Shown here: positions 54,509-63,221 of the stretch, one piece after another
Numbering within the stretch: the stretch's first letter is position 1
How the letters are laid out: each line of letters starts with the position of its first letter
Assembly: GCF_001280085.1 (NCBI RefSeq)
Contig: NZ_LGED01000194.1
Span: 1 to 64,000, forward strand
Source of the DNA: Saccharothrix sp. NRRL B-16348
GTDB lineage: Bacteria; Actinomycetota; Actinomycetes; Mycobacteriales; Pseudonocardiaceae
Length of the DNA stretch: 64,000 bases
Reading direction: 5' to 3'
Notes under the pieces: model-generated
The model's database searches: none
Told to the model about the DNA's origin: nothing
The model's input: the letters and a program-made list of their open reading frames with translations, nothing else
Made by a program: the position numbers and the translations under genes

Positions 54509-55071
54509 TCGACGAGTTGCTGCGGCGCCAGGGCGAGTTGCAGGCGGAGGCGGACGCCGTGGTGGCGGACCTCGGGCTGGACGTGCTGCTGTCGGCGCTG
54601 GGTGAGCCGGTGCGGACGGGCAGTTCGGCGTTGGGCCTGATGGTGGTGCCCGACATCGACATCACGGTGGCGTGCCCGTCGCTGGACGTCGACGCCGTGG
54701 TGGGTGTCGCCGCCCGGCTCGCGCGGCACGAGCGGGTGCGCGTGGTGCAGTTCCGCAAGGACGAGGGCCACTGGAACACCGAGCCGGACGCGTACCCGGA
54801 CGGGCTGTACCTGGGGCTCAAGTACCGTGACGGCGCCGGGCCCGAGTGGAACGCCGACATCTGGTTCGTGGACGAGCCGGCGCGCCAGCCCGACCTCGGC
54901 CACGTGCGCGCGCTGCCCGAGCGGATCACGCCGGAGGCGCGGGCGGCGATCCTGCTGATCAAGCACTCGCGCCCGGACTACCGCAGCTACGACGTGTACC
55001 GATCGGTGCTGGACGACGGCGTGCGGACACCCGTGGACTACGACCGGTGGCGGGTTACGCACGGTCAGTGA
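54505..55071 (+). CDS. nucleotidyltransferase-fold protein
   Basis: 188 residues. The segment GSSALGLMVVPDIDITVACPSLD resembles the GS...D-x-D metal-binding start of the polymerase-beta/nucleotidyltransferase superfamily. WNADIWFVDEPAR could supply the third acidic residue, and the C-terminal LLIKHSRPDYRSYDVYRSVLDDGV is helical. The function is unknown; MNT-type or tRNA-like substrate activity cannot be claimed. Coupled to the MFS gene by overlap. Confidence 0.6.
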   Translation: MIDELLRRQGELQAEADAVVADLGLDVLLSALGEPVRTGSSALGLMVVPDIDITVACPSLDVDAVVGVAARLARHERVRVVQFRKDEGHWNTEPDAYPDGLYLGLKYRDGAGPEWNADIWFVDEPARQPDLGHVRALPERITPEARAAILLIKHSRPDYRSYDVYRSVLDDGVRTPVDYDRWRVTHGQ

Positions 55072-55170
55072 ACCGACCGTCTGGTTTGCGCTCTTCGAGG
55101 GGTTCTCCGCGAAATTCGGGTCTCGGGGCCCTTGGCGTTGCTAAACCTTCTTCAGGGGGAGGAGGTCAGG

Positions 55171-55836
55171 GTGCCAAGAGGTTTCTACACCGACGACCGA
55201 GGCCGGGTTCGGCCGGTCGCCGGCGGGGGCGGGCGGAGCAGGTCGGCGCTGTTGGCCGGGTTGATCGCGCTCAGCGCGGTGGGGTACGGGGGAGCGGTCG
55301 GCCTCAGCGCGGGCGGCTCCGGTGGTGGCGGCGGTCCGGGGCTCGGCGTCGAGGCGCGCAAAGCCGAGAGCGGTGACTTCGCCCGGCGGGGCGACGCCGA
55401 CGGGGCGTGGCGGCGGATGGGGCTGCACGGGCTCAAGCGGACGGAGAAGCAGCAGGCAGCGTGCGTGGACGCGGCGTTCGGCGGGGTGCGGGAGTTCCTC
55501 CGGGAGACCGCGTGCACGTCGATGGAACGGGTGCTGTTCACCGTCGGTGACGACGCGGGCAACTCGGCGGTGATCGCGGTGGCCTGGGTCGTGTTCGACT
55601 CGCGCGGCGACGCGCAGGAGTTCCAGGACATCATGGACGCCCCTGGGACCGGTGACGTGAAGGCCTTGGGCACGGCCCAGGTCGGTCTCGCGGACGTGGC
55701 GTTCACCGGCGCCAACTACGGCTCGGACCGGGACCGGACCACGGTGACCGTCGCCGAGGCCGAGATCGCGACCGGCTACCTCACGCCGGAGGTGCTGGAC
55801 GCGTTGGCGGAGGTGGCGGCGCAGCTGCCCCGGTGA
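55171..55836 (+). CDS. single-pass membrane protein with extracytoplasmic domain
   Basis: 221 residues. A short cytosolic N-terminus (PRGFYTDDRGRVRPV) is followed by one transmembrane helix (SALLAGLIALSAVGYGGAVG), a Gly-rich linker and an about 140-residue exterior domain with two cysteines (QAACVDAAF, ETACTSME). No family was recognised. A strong GGGGAGGAGGTCAGG precedes GTG 55171. Its last 56 bases overlap the 3' end of the convergent S-component gene. Confidence 0.72.
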   Translation: MPRGFYTDDRGRVRPVAGGGGRSRSALLAGLIALSAVGYGGAVGLSAGGSGGGGGPGLGVEARKAESGDFARRGDADGAWRRMGLHGLKRTEKQQAACVDAAFGGVREFLRETACTSMERVLFTVGDDAGNSAVIAVAWVVFDSRGDAQEFQDIMDAPGTGDVKALGTAQVGLADVAFTGANYGSDRDRTTVTVAEAEIATGYLTPEVLDALAEVAAQLPR

Positions 55837-56614
55837 ACACGGGATCGCCGAACGACGCCCTGCGAGCGGCCCGGCGCAACGTGCGCAGCAGCACCGGGCC
55901 GGTCGCGAGCACCAGGATCGTGGTCGTGATGGCGCGGCCGACGTCCCAGCCGAGCGACGTGGCCAGGCTGAACGTCACCACGCGCACCAGGTTGTCCAGG
56001 ATCGGCGCGCCCGGCTGGAAGGACAGCGAGGTGCTGCCCGCGCTCAACGCGAACGGCCAGAACGACAGGTTCAGCAGCAGCCCGTAGACCAGGGACGCGA
56101 CGGCGCTGTACGCGGCGAGCAACGCCAGCTCGGCCTTGCCGCGCGCCGACGGCAGCAGCCCGGCGCCCAGCGCCACCCAGGCCGCGCCGAGCATCTGGTA
56201 CGGCAACCACGGCCCGACACCGCCCGTGAGCAGGGCGGACGCGAACAGCATGGTGTTGCCGAGCACGAACCCGAACCCGGGCCCGAACACCCGGCCGCCG
56301 AGGACGAGCAGGAAGAACACCGTCTCGATCCCCGCCGTGCCCGCGCCGAGCGGGCGGATCGCCGCGCCCAACGCCGACAGCACGCCCAGCATCGCCACGG
56401 CTTTCGCGTCGAGTCCGCCTTCGCTGATCTCCGCCAGCACGACGGCCAGCACGAGGGGCAGGAGGAGGGCGAACGTCCACGGCGCGGTCGCGCCCTGGGC
56501 GATCACGGCGTCCGCGGAGACCAGCAACGGCCAGCCGAAGGCGACGACGCTGATCGCCGCCGCCACCGCCAGGGCGAGCGTGGCGCGGGGACGGATGCGG
56601 ACCGGCTCGCTCAC
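55781..56614 (-). CDS. ECF transporter S component (predicted cobamide-binding)
   Basis: 277 residues with six hydrophobic helices in the ECF substrate-specific component pattern (TLALAVAAAISVVAFGWPLLV, AIRPLGAGTAGIETVFFLLVLGGRVFGPGFGFVLG). The C-terminus ends in a Pro/Ala tail. It binds the substrate and docks onto EcfT with the ATPases. GTG 56614 overlaps the ATPase stop (GTGA). Substrate assignment to cobalamin comes from the cobalamin riboswitch and surface proteins at the head of the operon. It is the last gene, overlapping the convergent neighbour. Confidence 0.8.
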   Translation of the reverse strand: MSEPVRIRPRATLALAVAAAISVVAFGWPLLVSADAVIAQGATAPWTFALLLPLVLAVVLAEISEGGLDAKAVAMLGVLSALGAAIRPLGAGTAGIETVFFLLVLGGRVFGPGFGFVLGNTMLFASALLTGGVGPWLPYQMLGAAWVALGAGLLPSARGKAELALLAAYSAVASLVYGLLLNLSFWPFALSAGSTSLSFQPGAPILDNLVRVVTFSLATSLGWDVGRAITTTILVLATGPVLLRTLRRAARRASFGDPVFTGAAAPPPPPTRPAPPA

Positions 56615-58212
56615 CGTGCCGCCAAAGCCGCGCGGACGTCCGCCACCGTCAGCCACGGCGCCGGCGCGAGCACCTTCGCCACCTGCGGCGAGAAGACCGG
56701 TGACGCGGTGACCACCTCGGCGGTCGGGCCGTCGGCCACCACCTCGCCCTCGGCCAGCACCACGACCCGGCTCGCGTACTCGGCGACGAACTCGACGTCG
56801 TGCGTCGCCAGCACGATCGCGTGGCCGTCGTAGGCGAGATCGCGCAACGCCGCCGCGAGCCGCGTCTTCGCCGGGTAGTCCAAGCCCCGGGTCGGCTCGT
56901 CCAGCAGGACCGCCCGCGGCGACGGGGTGAGCGCCACGGCCAGCACCAGCGCGAGCCGCTGCCCCTCCGACAGGTCACGCGGGTGCCGCTCGTCCGGGAT
57001 GCCCGGCGCGAGCCGGTCCAGGAACTCGCGGCACGTGCCCTCGGCCTTCCCCGACTCGCGGTCCGCCTGCGCGCACTCGCCGCCGACGGTGTGCAGGTAC
57101 AGCAGGTCACCCGGCTGCTGCGGCACCAGACCGATGGCCTTGCGCCGCGGACCCGGCTTGAGCGTCGCCGGGTCGACGCCGTCCACGGAGACCTCGCCGC
57201 CGGACCGCTTGCCGGTGCCCTGCACCGCCCACAGCAGGCTCGACTTCCCCGACCCGTTGCGCCCCATCACGGCCACCCGCTCACCCGCGCCGACGCGCAA
57301 CGACACGCCACGCAGAGCGTCCACAGCGGAGTAACGAACTCGCAGATCACGGGCGTGCACCAGCTCCGCCGACGGCGCCGACGGCACCACGGGCGGCTCG
57401 GGAAGGCGGTCCCGCAGCGGACCGGCCAACCGCCGCGCGTCGCGGATCGACACCGGCACCGGCTCCCACCCCGCGAGCTGACCCAACCGCACCACGGGCG
57501 GCGCGACGGGGGCGTCCGCCAGCACCGGACCGGGCTCGCCCGCGACCGGCGGCAGACCACCGCCGGGCAGCCACACCACCCGGTCCGCGTACTGCGCGAC
57601 CCGTTCCAGCCGGTGCTCGGCGATCAGCACGGTCATGCCCAGGTCGTGCACCAGCCGGTGCAGCGCGGCCAGCACGTCCTCCGCCGCGCCCGGATCCAGC
57701 GCCGACGTCGGCTCGTCCAGCACCAGCACGCGCGGGTGGGCGGTCAGGGCCGCGCCGACGGCCACGCGTTGCTGCTGCCCGCCCGACAACGTGGCCAGCG
57801 GCCGGTGCCGCAGGTCGGCGAGCCCCAGCAGGTCCAGGGTCTCCTCGACGCGCTTGCGCATCACCGGCTGCGGCAGCGCCAGCGACTCCATCGAGTACGC
57901 CAGCTCCTCCTCGACCGAATCGGTGACGAACCCGGCCTGCGGGTCCTGCGCCACCATGCCCACCACGTCGGCCAGCTCGCGCGGCGGGTGCGTGCGGGTG
58001 TCGCGCCCGGCGACCAGCACGCGGCCGGTGAGCGTGCCGCCGGTGAAGTGCGGCACCAGGCCGTTCACCGCGCGCAGCAACGTCGACTTCCCCGACCCGG
58101 TCCGCCCGACGACCAGGCACAACTCGCCTTCCGGCACGTGCAGGTCCACCGCGGCCAACGCGGGCGCGGCGGCCTCGCGGTAGGTGACGGAGACGTTCTC
58201 GAACCGGATCAC
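56611..58212 (-). CDS. ECF transporter fused double ATPase (EcfA-EcfA')
   Basis: 533 residues, two ABC ATPases in one chain. The first has Walker A GRTGSGKST, signature LSGGQQQRVA and Walker B LVLDEPTSALD. The second has GRNGSGKSS, a degenerate signature LSEGQRLAL and VLLDEPTRGLD. ECF transporters normally use two separate ATPases; fused forms are common in actinobacteria. It powers import together with EcfT. GTG 58212 overlaps the EcfT stop, and its own stop overlaps the S-component start. Confidence 0.9.
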   Translation of the reverse strand: MIRFENVSVTYREAAAPALAAVDLHVPEGELCLVVGRTGSGKSTLLRAVNGLVPHFTGGTLTGRVLVAGRDTRTHPPRELADVVGMVAQDPQAGFVTDSVEEELAYSMESLALPQPVMRKRVEETLDLLGLADLRHRPLATLSGGQQQRVAVGAALTAHPRVLVLDEPTSALDPGAAEDVLAALHRLVHDLGMTVLIAEHRLERVAQYADRVVWLPGGGLPPVAGEPGPVLADAPVAPPVVRLGQLAGWEPVPVSIRDARRLAGPLRDRLPEPPVVPSAPSAELVHARDLRVRYSAVDALRGVSLRVGAGERVAVMGRNGSGKSSLLWAVQGTGKRSGGEVSVDGVDPATLKPGPRRKAIGLVPQQPGDLLYLHTVGGECAQADRESGKAEGTCREFLDRLAPGIPDERHPRDLSEGQRLALVLAVALTPSPRAVLLDEPTRGLDYPAKTRLAAALRDLAYDGHAIVLATHDVEFVAEYASRVVVLAEGEVVADGPTAEVVTASPVFSPQVAKVLAPAPWLTVADVRAALAAR

Positions 58213-59285
58213 ACGTTCACCCTGTTCCTGGCGATGACGTTCCTGGCGACGACGACGGGCGCGAGCGCGCACAGCAGGCCGAACGCGGGCAGCAGCGGCA
58301 GTTCGGGCACGGTCAGCGGCACCGTGCTCGGCGTCAACGCGCCGCCGCCCAGACCGTCCGGCGCGAGGAACGTCGCCAGCGCCGCGACCAGCCCGGACCC
58401 CATGACCACCAGCTCGCGCGGACCCCACCGGTCCGGCCGGTACCGGCTGCGCCGCACCCGGCGCGACCCCGTCCACAGTCCCGCGATCGCCAGCACCGAG
58501 CCCATCACCAGCATGGGCGTGCCGACGACGCCCGGCGCGCTGCCGCCGAGCAACCCGTACGCGCCGACGCACAGCCCCAGCAACCCGCCCAGCACCAGCA
58601 CACCGGTCACCGCCCTGGTCCGCTTCGGCAGCCCCGCCGTCCGGCCGTACCCGCGCGAGTCCATCGCCGCGGCCAGTACCAGCGACCGCTCGAACGCGTC
58701 CTCCAACACCGGCACCATCAGCACCCGCATCGCCTTCACGCCACGCACCACGTCACCCCGCAACGCCCGCGCCCGGCGCACGGATCGCGCGCTGGCCACC
58801 AATTGCGGCGCGACCGTCAACGCCACCACCACTGCCACGCTCACCTCGTACAACGCGGCCGGCAACGACCGCAGCAGCCTCTTGGCGTTGGCCAACGCGT
58901 TCGCCGCGCCGACGCAACACAGCAACGTCGCCAGCTGAAGCCCCTGGTACAGCGCGAAAGCGAGCCCTTCGGCGCTGACCGGGCCGCCCAGCCGGATGCC
59001 CTTCGTCCACTCCGGCAACGGGATCTCCGGCAACGTCACGAGCACCGTCGGCCCGCCCACGCCACCGAGGAACACGTGCAACACCACCCGGATGGCGAGC
59101 ACCACCAACGCGAACTTGAGGAACACCCCGTAGGCGTTGGCCCACGGCGTGTCCTCCCGGCACGACACGGCCACGTACCCCGCGACCGCGATCACCAGTG
59201 CCAACAGCACCGGGTTGGTCGTGCGGCTGGCCACGGCGGCGAGGCACAACGCCCACAGCCACCACGAGCCGGGGTGCAGCCTCAC
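58209..59285 (-). CDS. ECF transporter transmembrane protein EcfT
   Basis: 358 residues, an N-terminal block of membrane helices, a coupling region SVRRARALRG and RSLVLAAAMDSRGYGRTA (the A-R-G/S-R-G motifs that contact the ATPases), and a further C-terminal block of four helices. The extra C-terminal membrane block makes it longer than the typical 260 residues. GTG 59285 overlaps the upstream stop. It couples the double ATPase to the S component. Confidence 0.85.
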   Translation of the reverse strand: MRLHPGSWWLWALCLAAVASRTTNPVLLALVIAVAGYVAVSCREDTPWANAYGVFLKFALVVLAIRVVLHVFLGGVGGPTVLVTLPEIPLPEWTKGIRLGGPVSAEGLAFALYQGLQLATLLCCVGAANALANAKRLLRSLPAALYEVSVAVVVALTVAPQLVASARSVRRARALRGDVVRGVKAMRVLMVPVLEDAFERSLVLAAAMDSRGYGRTAGLPKRTRAVTGVLVLGGLLGLCVGAYGLLGGSAPGVVGTPMLVMGSVLAIAGLWTGSRRVRRSRYRPDRWGPRELVVMGSGLVAALATFLAPDGLGGGALTPSTVPLTVPELPLLPAFGLLCALAPVVVARNVIARNRVNV

Positions 59286-60100
59286 TCCGTCGCCTTGGCA
59301 CGCCGGCGCGCGGTCCACAGCCCCAGACCGGCCAACGCGGCGATCACCACGATCCCGACGACCAGCCCGACCGTGCCGCCGGACGACGTGCCCGCCGTGG
59401 GTTCCACCGCCACCGACGTGGCACCCGTCGGCGCGGCGGAACTCGACGTCGTGCTGCCGGTGGTCGTCGCCGACGACGGCGGTGCGGTCGTCGTCCCGGC
59501 CGTGGTCGACGCGGACGTCTCGGACGGCTGGGTGGTGGTCTCCTGCGTCGGCTGACCGGGTTGTGGCGCGGGCGGCGCGGGCTGTCCCGCTTGGCCCGGT
59601 TGCGTGGGCTGTCCGGGCGCCGGCGGCTGCGGAGCGGGCTGGGTCGGTTGCGGCGCGGGCGCCGGCGGCGCGATGCCCGGCTGCTCACCCGCGCCGAACG
59701 ACCAGCCCTCCACGCTTCCCGGAGCCGGGTCGTACGCGGCGGCGCTCGTGCTGCTGTAGGTCCACGAACCGCCCGGTTGGCCGTGCCAGTACCCCCAGTA
59801 CGCCGTGGTCGGCGAGGTGTTCACGCACGGGTCGCTGCTCGGCTTGCCGTTGATCCGGCACACGAAACCGGGCTGCCGGGACGCGAACGTGTAGCCGAAC
59901 CCGGCGGCGGTCAGCGCGGCCGTGCCCGTCGCCGGATCACCCGGAGCGCACCCCGTCTGCACGCCGCCGCCCAGCGAGCGGAAGTCCACGACCACCGTGA
60001 CGCCCGCGCAGTCGGCCGCGTGGGCGGACAGCGGGGTGGCCGTCAGGGCGAGCCCGACGACGGCGACGGCCGACAGGGCGCGGCGCAACCGGCCGGTCAT
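59282..60100 (-). CDS. secreted membrane-anchored DUF4430 (transcobalamin C-domain-like) protein
   Basis: 272 residues. A signal peptide (MTGRLRRALSAVAVVGLALT, cleavage near AHA-AD) is followed by a about 105-residue beta domain with VTVVVDFRSLGGG, GFVCRINGKPSSDPC, YWGYWHGQPGG and AYDPAPGSVEGWSFG, the pattern of DUF4430, the fold of the C-terminal domain of intrinsic factor and transcobalamin. A 105-residue Pro/Gln then Thr/Ser-rich stalk and a C-terminal transmembrane helix with RRRAK anchor it outside. It probably closes over the cobamide together with the toroid protein. The stop overlaps the EcfT start. Confidence 0.8.
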   Translation of the reverse strand: MTGRLRRALSAVAVVGLALTATPLSAHAADCAGVTVVVDFRSLGGGVQTGCAPGDPATGTAALTAAGFGYTFASRQPGFVCRINGKPSSDPCVNTSPTTAYWGYWHGQPGGSWTYSSTSAAAYDPAPGSVEGWSFGAGEQPGIAPPAPAPQPTQPAPQPPAPGQPTQPGQAGQPAPPAPQPGQPTQETTTQPSETSASTTAGTTTAPPSSATTTGSTTSSSAAPTGATSVAVEPTAGTSSGGTVGLVVGIVVIAALAGLGLWTARRRAKATE

Positions 60101-60137
60101 GGTGCGTCGAGCCCGGCTGTGCCGCGATCACGTGCCG

Positions 60138-61442
60138 TCACTTCCGTGCCTCCGCGTACCGCCGGCGCGCCAGGACGACCGCGAGCACGCCGCCCACCAG
60201 CAGCAACGCGCCGATCCACAGCGCCGGACCGACGGCCGCGCCCGTGCGGGCCAGGGTGCCGCGGTTGTTCGCCACGGCCACCACCGCGGTGGTCGTCGTG
60301 CTGGTGGCCGTGGCGCCCGAGGTGGTGGTCGTGGTGTCGGTGGTGGTCGTCGTCGTGTCCGAAGTGGACGACGAGGACGACGTCGGCGACGTGGTCGTGG
60401 TTCCGCAGTCGAGCACCGGCGCGTCCGGCGTGTCGCCCGCCGCGGTCAGGTCCGCGAAGTTCACGCCCACCAGGCCGAGGACGCCCTGAGCGCTCGCCCG
60501 CAACGACGTGGCCTGCGTGAACCCGGCCTTGTCGAACGCGATGGCACCCCGCGCCGCCTCCGCGGCCGTGCAGCCGACCTGCAACGACGTCAGGAACCGG
60601 GTCGCCTTGTCCGCGGCGGCCGTCCGACCGCCCGCGCGCAACGCCTGCGCGGCCAGACCGGTGCTGTTGGCGTTGCCCTCGCCTGCCGCGCCCTCGTCGC
60701 GGAACCCGCCGCCGGCCTGCTGCACGCCGGTCAGCCAGTCGAGCGCCTCGGCGGCCTCGGCGGTCTTGTCGACCGCGAGCAGCGCCTGCACGACCATCGC
60801 GGTGGCGTCGACGTGCGACACGCAGGTCGCGGCCTCCAGGATCAGCGGGAAGCCGCCGTCCGCGCACTGCTCGCCGACGAGGTAGTCGACGGCGGCCTGC
60901 GGCGCGCCCTCCCACCGGTCCAGCGCGAGCACCGCGAACGCCTGGGTGAAGCCGTTGGAGTAGTCGCCGTACTGAGACTTGTCGGAGAACCGGCCGGACG
61001 GTGCCTGGAGCGCGGTGAGGCCGGCGATCAGGTCTTCGCCGCCGAAGCCCGTCGGGTCCAGGTCGCGTGCCTGGACCGCGAGCGCGAGCTTGGCGTGCGC
61101 GCCCGCGTACGACTCGGCGGGGTCGCCGAAGTGCAGGTAGTTCGCGATGATCGCGGGCTCGGCGAGCCAGGCGGTGGCCTCGTCCGCGCTGTCGGACGCC
61201 ACGCCGGCCGCGGTGAACGCGAACAGCGCGTCCAGCGTGAGGCCCTGGTCGGGGTAGGCGACGCCGTCGAAGACGTTCTCGAAGTGGTCCCCGTCGACGA
61301 GCTGCCGGGCGAGCCAGCCGGCGGCGGCGTCGCTGACGTCCGTCGTCGGCGCCACCCGTGCCTGGCTCTGGGCTGCGGGCAGCACCGCGAGCGCGGCCAC
61401 GGCGGCGGCAGCCAGGACAGCGGCGGTCCGTCTCAACGACAT
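60138..61442 (-). CDS. secreted alpha/alpha-toroid, intrinsic-factor-like cobamide-binding protein with sortase motif
   Basis: 434 residues. A signal peptide (MSLRRTAAVLAAAAVAALAV, cleavage near AQSQA) is followed by an about 320-residue array of squalene-cyclase/prenyltransferase-type helical repeats (YAGAHAKLALAVQA, GFTQAFAVLALDRW, GGFPLIL, GGGFRDEG). A Thr/Ser-rich stalk leads to LARTG (397-401), a hydrophobic segment and RRRYAEARK, a class E-like sortase signal. The toroid is the N-terminal domain fold of intrinsic factor/transcobalamin. ATG 61442 follows GGAAAGG. It is the first gene behind a cobalamin riboswitch. Confidence 0.83.
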   Translation of the reverse strand: MSLRRTAAVLAAAAVAALAVLPAAQSQARVAPTTDVSDAAAGWLARQLVDGDHFENVFDGVAYPDQGLTLDALFAFTAAGVASDSADEATAWLAEPAIIANYLHFGDPAESYAGAHAKLALAVQARDLDPTGFGGEDLIAGLTALQAPSGRFSDKSQYGDYSNGFTQAFAVLALDRWEGAPQAAVDYLVGEQCADGGFPLILEAATCVSHVDATAMVVQALLAVDKTAEAAEALDWLTGVQQAGGGFRDEGAAGEGNANSTGLAAQALRAGGRTAAADKATRFLTSLQVGCTAAEAARGAIAFDKAGFTQATSLRASAQGVLGLVGVNFADLTAAGDTPDAPVLDCGTTTTSPTSSSSSTSDTTTTTTDTTTTTSGATATSTTTTAVVAVANNRGTLARTGAAVGPALWIGALLLVGGVLAVVLARRRYAEARK

Positions 61443-61519
61443 GTTCGGCCTTTCCGGGGCGCAAGGCGTGAGCGGACCCCGGACAGCCGGCACCGGCTTC
61501 TCCCGGGCTCCGACCCGTT
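61443..61519 (-). promoter_or_regulatory. riboswitch expression platform
   Basis: The 77 bases between aptamer and start contain GC-rich self-complementary stretches, including AGCCGGTGCCGGCT and CCGGGGTCCG. The ribosome-binding GGAAAGG lies just before the ATG. No U-tract is present, so translation control by sequestration is more likely than transcription termination. Confidence 0.5.
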
Positions 61520-61662
61520 GACCTCGACGGTGTCTGGAGCGTGGCACGCGCGACGGGTGTTCGGGCTCGTCCCGGGTGGGACCTACCGTTGCGGGTCAGC
61601 GCCGGATTTCGACCGGCTTCCCCCGTATCGCGCGCGATTGCCGATCGTCTGTCACCGACCTT
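61520..61662 (-). promoter_or_regulatory. cobalamin (adenosylcobalamin-type) riboswitch
   Basis: On the minus strand, 61622-61581 read GGGAAGCCGGTCGAAATCC, then GGCGCTGACCCGCAACGGTA: the conserved cobalamin aptamer core (GGGAA, CGGT...AATCCG, CTG-x-CCCGCAAC-x-GTA). Upstream GGTCGGTG (about 61660-61653) can pair with CACCGTC (about 61532-61526), closing the multi-stem aptamer, with CTCCAGACACC as the 3' conserved end. About 78 bases then lead to ATG 61442. The aptamer is compact compared with the longest family members; exact ends are approximate. Confidence 0.88.
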
Positions 61663-61750
61663 GGTGTGTCAATCCGCCTCTAGCGCGATGCTGCTCACCC
61701 CTACTTACGGTTACCGTCGGGCGATTCGATCTGGGGAAGAGGGGTGTTCG

Positions 61751-63010
61751 ATGACGACTCTGGCGTCCGTGCGCGACGGTTTGGTGGCGTGGGTCGCACG
61801 GCGTTCGGCGACGCGGTGGGTGTTGGGCAAGATCGGTTCGCGGGCGTTTGCGCTGCTCCCGGACCGTGCGCTGGTCCCGCTGAAGCGGGACGGGGTGGAA
61901 CCGGTCGCCGAGTTGGAGCGGATGAGGGAGACCGGCGCGGTGCACCGGATCCCGGTGCCGTTCGGCTTGCGGGTGTGGTTGGTCACCGGTCAGGACGAAG
62001 CGAAGAACGTGCTTTCCGACACAGGGGCGTTCAGTAACGATTACGCGCGGCTCGGCGCGGCGGTCGGTCGGCTGGAGCAGTCGCCCGGCGGCCTCGGCTT
62101 CGCCGACCCGCCCGACCACACCCGGCTGCGCAAGCTGCTCACGCCGGAGTTCACCATGCGCAGGCTGTCCCGGCTCGTGCCGCGCATCGACGCGATCGTC
62201 ACCGAGCGGCTGGACGCCATGGAGGCCGCCGACGGGCCGGTCGACCTCGTGCAGGAGTTCGCGCTGCCGGTCCCGTCGCTGACGATCTGCGAGCTGCTCG
62301 GCGTGCCGTACGAGGACCGCGACCGGTTCCAGGAGCTGGCGGCGGCGCGGTTCGACCTGTTCGGCGGCGCGGGGCAGGCGTTGGGCGCGATCTCGGAGTC
62401 GTTGTCGTACATGGAGGAGATCGTGCGCCGCGAGCGCCGGTCGCCGGGTGACGGTTTGATCGGGTCGATCATCCGGCAGCACGGCGACGCCGTGAGCGAC
62501 GTCGAGCTGGCCGGGCTGGCCGACGGTGTGCTGACCGGCGGGTTCGACACCACGGCGTCGATGCTCGCGTTGGGCGCGATCGTGCTGTTGAAGGACGACG
62601 CCGCGCGTGCGGCGATGCGTGACGACGACGCGGCGGCGGCGCCGTTGGTCGAGGAGCTGCTGCGGCACCTGAGCGTGGTGCAGGTGGCGTTCCCGCGGTT
62701 CGCCCGGCACCCGCTGACGGTCGGTGATCAGCGGATCGAGGAGGGTGACGTGGTGGTGGTGTCACTGTCGGCGGCCAACCGCGAGGAGGTGTCCGCCTTC
62801 GACGCGGGCCGTCCGGCGTCGCAGCACCTCGCGTTCGGCTACGGCGCGCACCGGTGCGTGGGCGCGGAGTTGGCACGGCTGGAGCTGCGTGCCGCCTACC
62901 CCGCGTTGCTGCGCCGTTTCCCGAACCTGCGGCTGGCCGACGAACGGCCCGCGTTCCGGACCGCGTCGATCGTGCACGGTGTCGAGTCGCTGCTCGTCCA
63001 CACCCGCTGA
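61751..63010 (+). CDS. cytochrome P450
   Basis: 419 residues, soluble bacterial type. It has the I-helix oxygen motif GGFDTTAS, K-helix E-x-x-R in EELLRHL and the haem-binding loop [10 protein letters not shown] with axial C369. C-helix [17 protein letters not shown] is the usual family signature. It monooxygenates an unknown substrate and needs ferredoxin partners, none of which are adjacent. ATG 61751 follows GAGGGGTGTTCG. It is divergent from the riboswitch-controlled operon, sharing the 308-base gap 61443-61750. Confidence 0.92.
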   Translation: MTTLASVRDGLVAWVARRSATRWVLGKIGSRAFALLPDRALVPLKRDGVEPVAELERMRETGAVHRIPVPFGLRVWLVTGQDEAKNVLSDTGAFSNDYARLGAAVGRLEQSPGGLGFADPPDHTRLRKLLTPEFTMRRLSRLVPRIDAIVTERLDAMEAADGPVDLVQEFALPVPSLTICELLGVPYEDRDRFQELAAARFDLFGGAGQALGAISESLSYMEEIVRRERRSPGDGLIGSIIRQHGDAVSDVELAGLADGVLTGGFDTTASMLALGAIVLLKDDAARAAMRDDDAAAAPLVEELLRHLSVVQVAFPRFARHPLTVGDQRIEEGDVVVVSLSAANREEVSAFDAGRPASQHLAFGYGAHRCVGAELARLELRAAYPALLRRFPNLRLADERPAFRTASIVHGVESLLVHTR

Positions 63011-63018
63011 CCCGACCT

Positions 63019-63140
63019 GAGCGTTGAATTCGGGTGTCCTGAACGTAGGACTCTCGCGGCGTGAACGTAGGACTCTCGCGCGAGTCCTACGTTCAGCGCG
63101 CGCGTGTCGAACGTTCAGGTAGGCCGAGTTCTACGGTCAG
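63019..63140. repeat. 22-bp-period intergenic repeat element, locus 2
   Basis: Two inverted units (63039, 63061) and three direct units (63082, 63104, 63126), each 22 bases apart, share the core GTCCTACGTTCAG with locus 1 at 46.85 kb. The left boundary, reverse complemented, reads ACACCCGAATTCAAC, matching the ACACCTGAATTCAAC boundary of locus 1. The inverted pair makes a strong central hairpin. Confidence 0.85.
63062..63095. terminator. 14-bp hairpin formed by the repeat element
   Basis: TGAACGTAGGACTC (63062-63075), loop TCGCGC, GAGTCCTACGTTCA (63082-63095): 14 perfect pairs, 52 bases after the P450 stop. It probably serves as the P450 gene's terminator. Confidence 0.65.
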
Positions 63141-63205
63141 GAGCGATCTTGTAGCGTTGCTTAACGGGACGTCATCAGGTTTCACTTTTCTTTAAGGCGT
63201 TCGGT

Positions 63206-63221
63206 TGGGACGGTGGTCCCA
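63206..63221 (+). promoter_or_regulatory. hairpin touching the EamA start codon
   Basis: TGGGAC (63206-63211), loop GGTG, GTCCCA (63216-63221): the last pair includes the A of the ATG. No ribosome-binding site is visible upstream, so initiation may be leaderless or structure-regulated. Confidence 0.4.
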
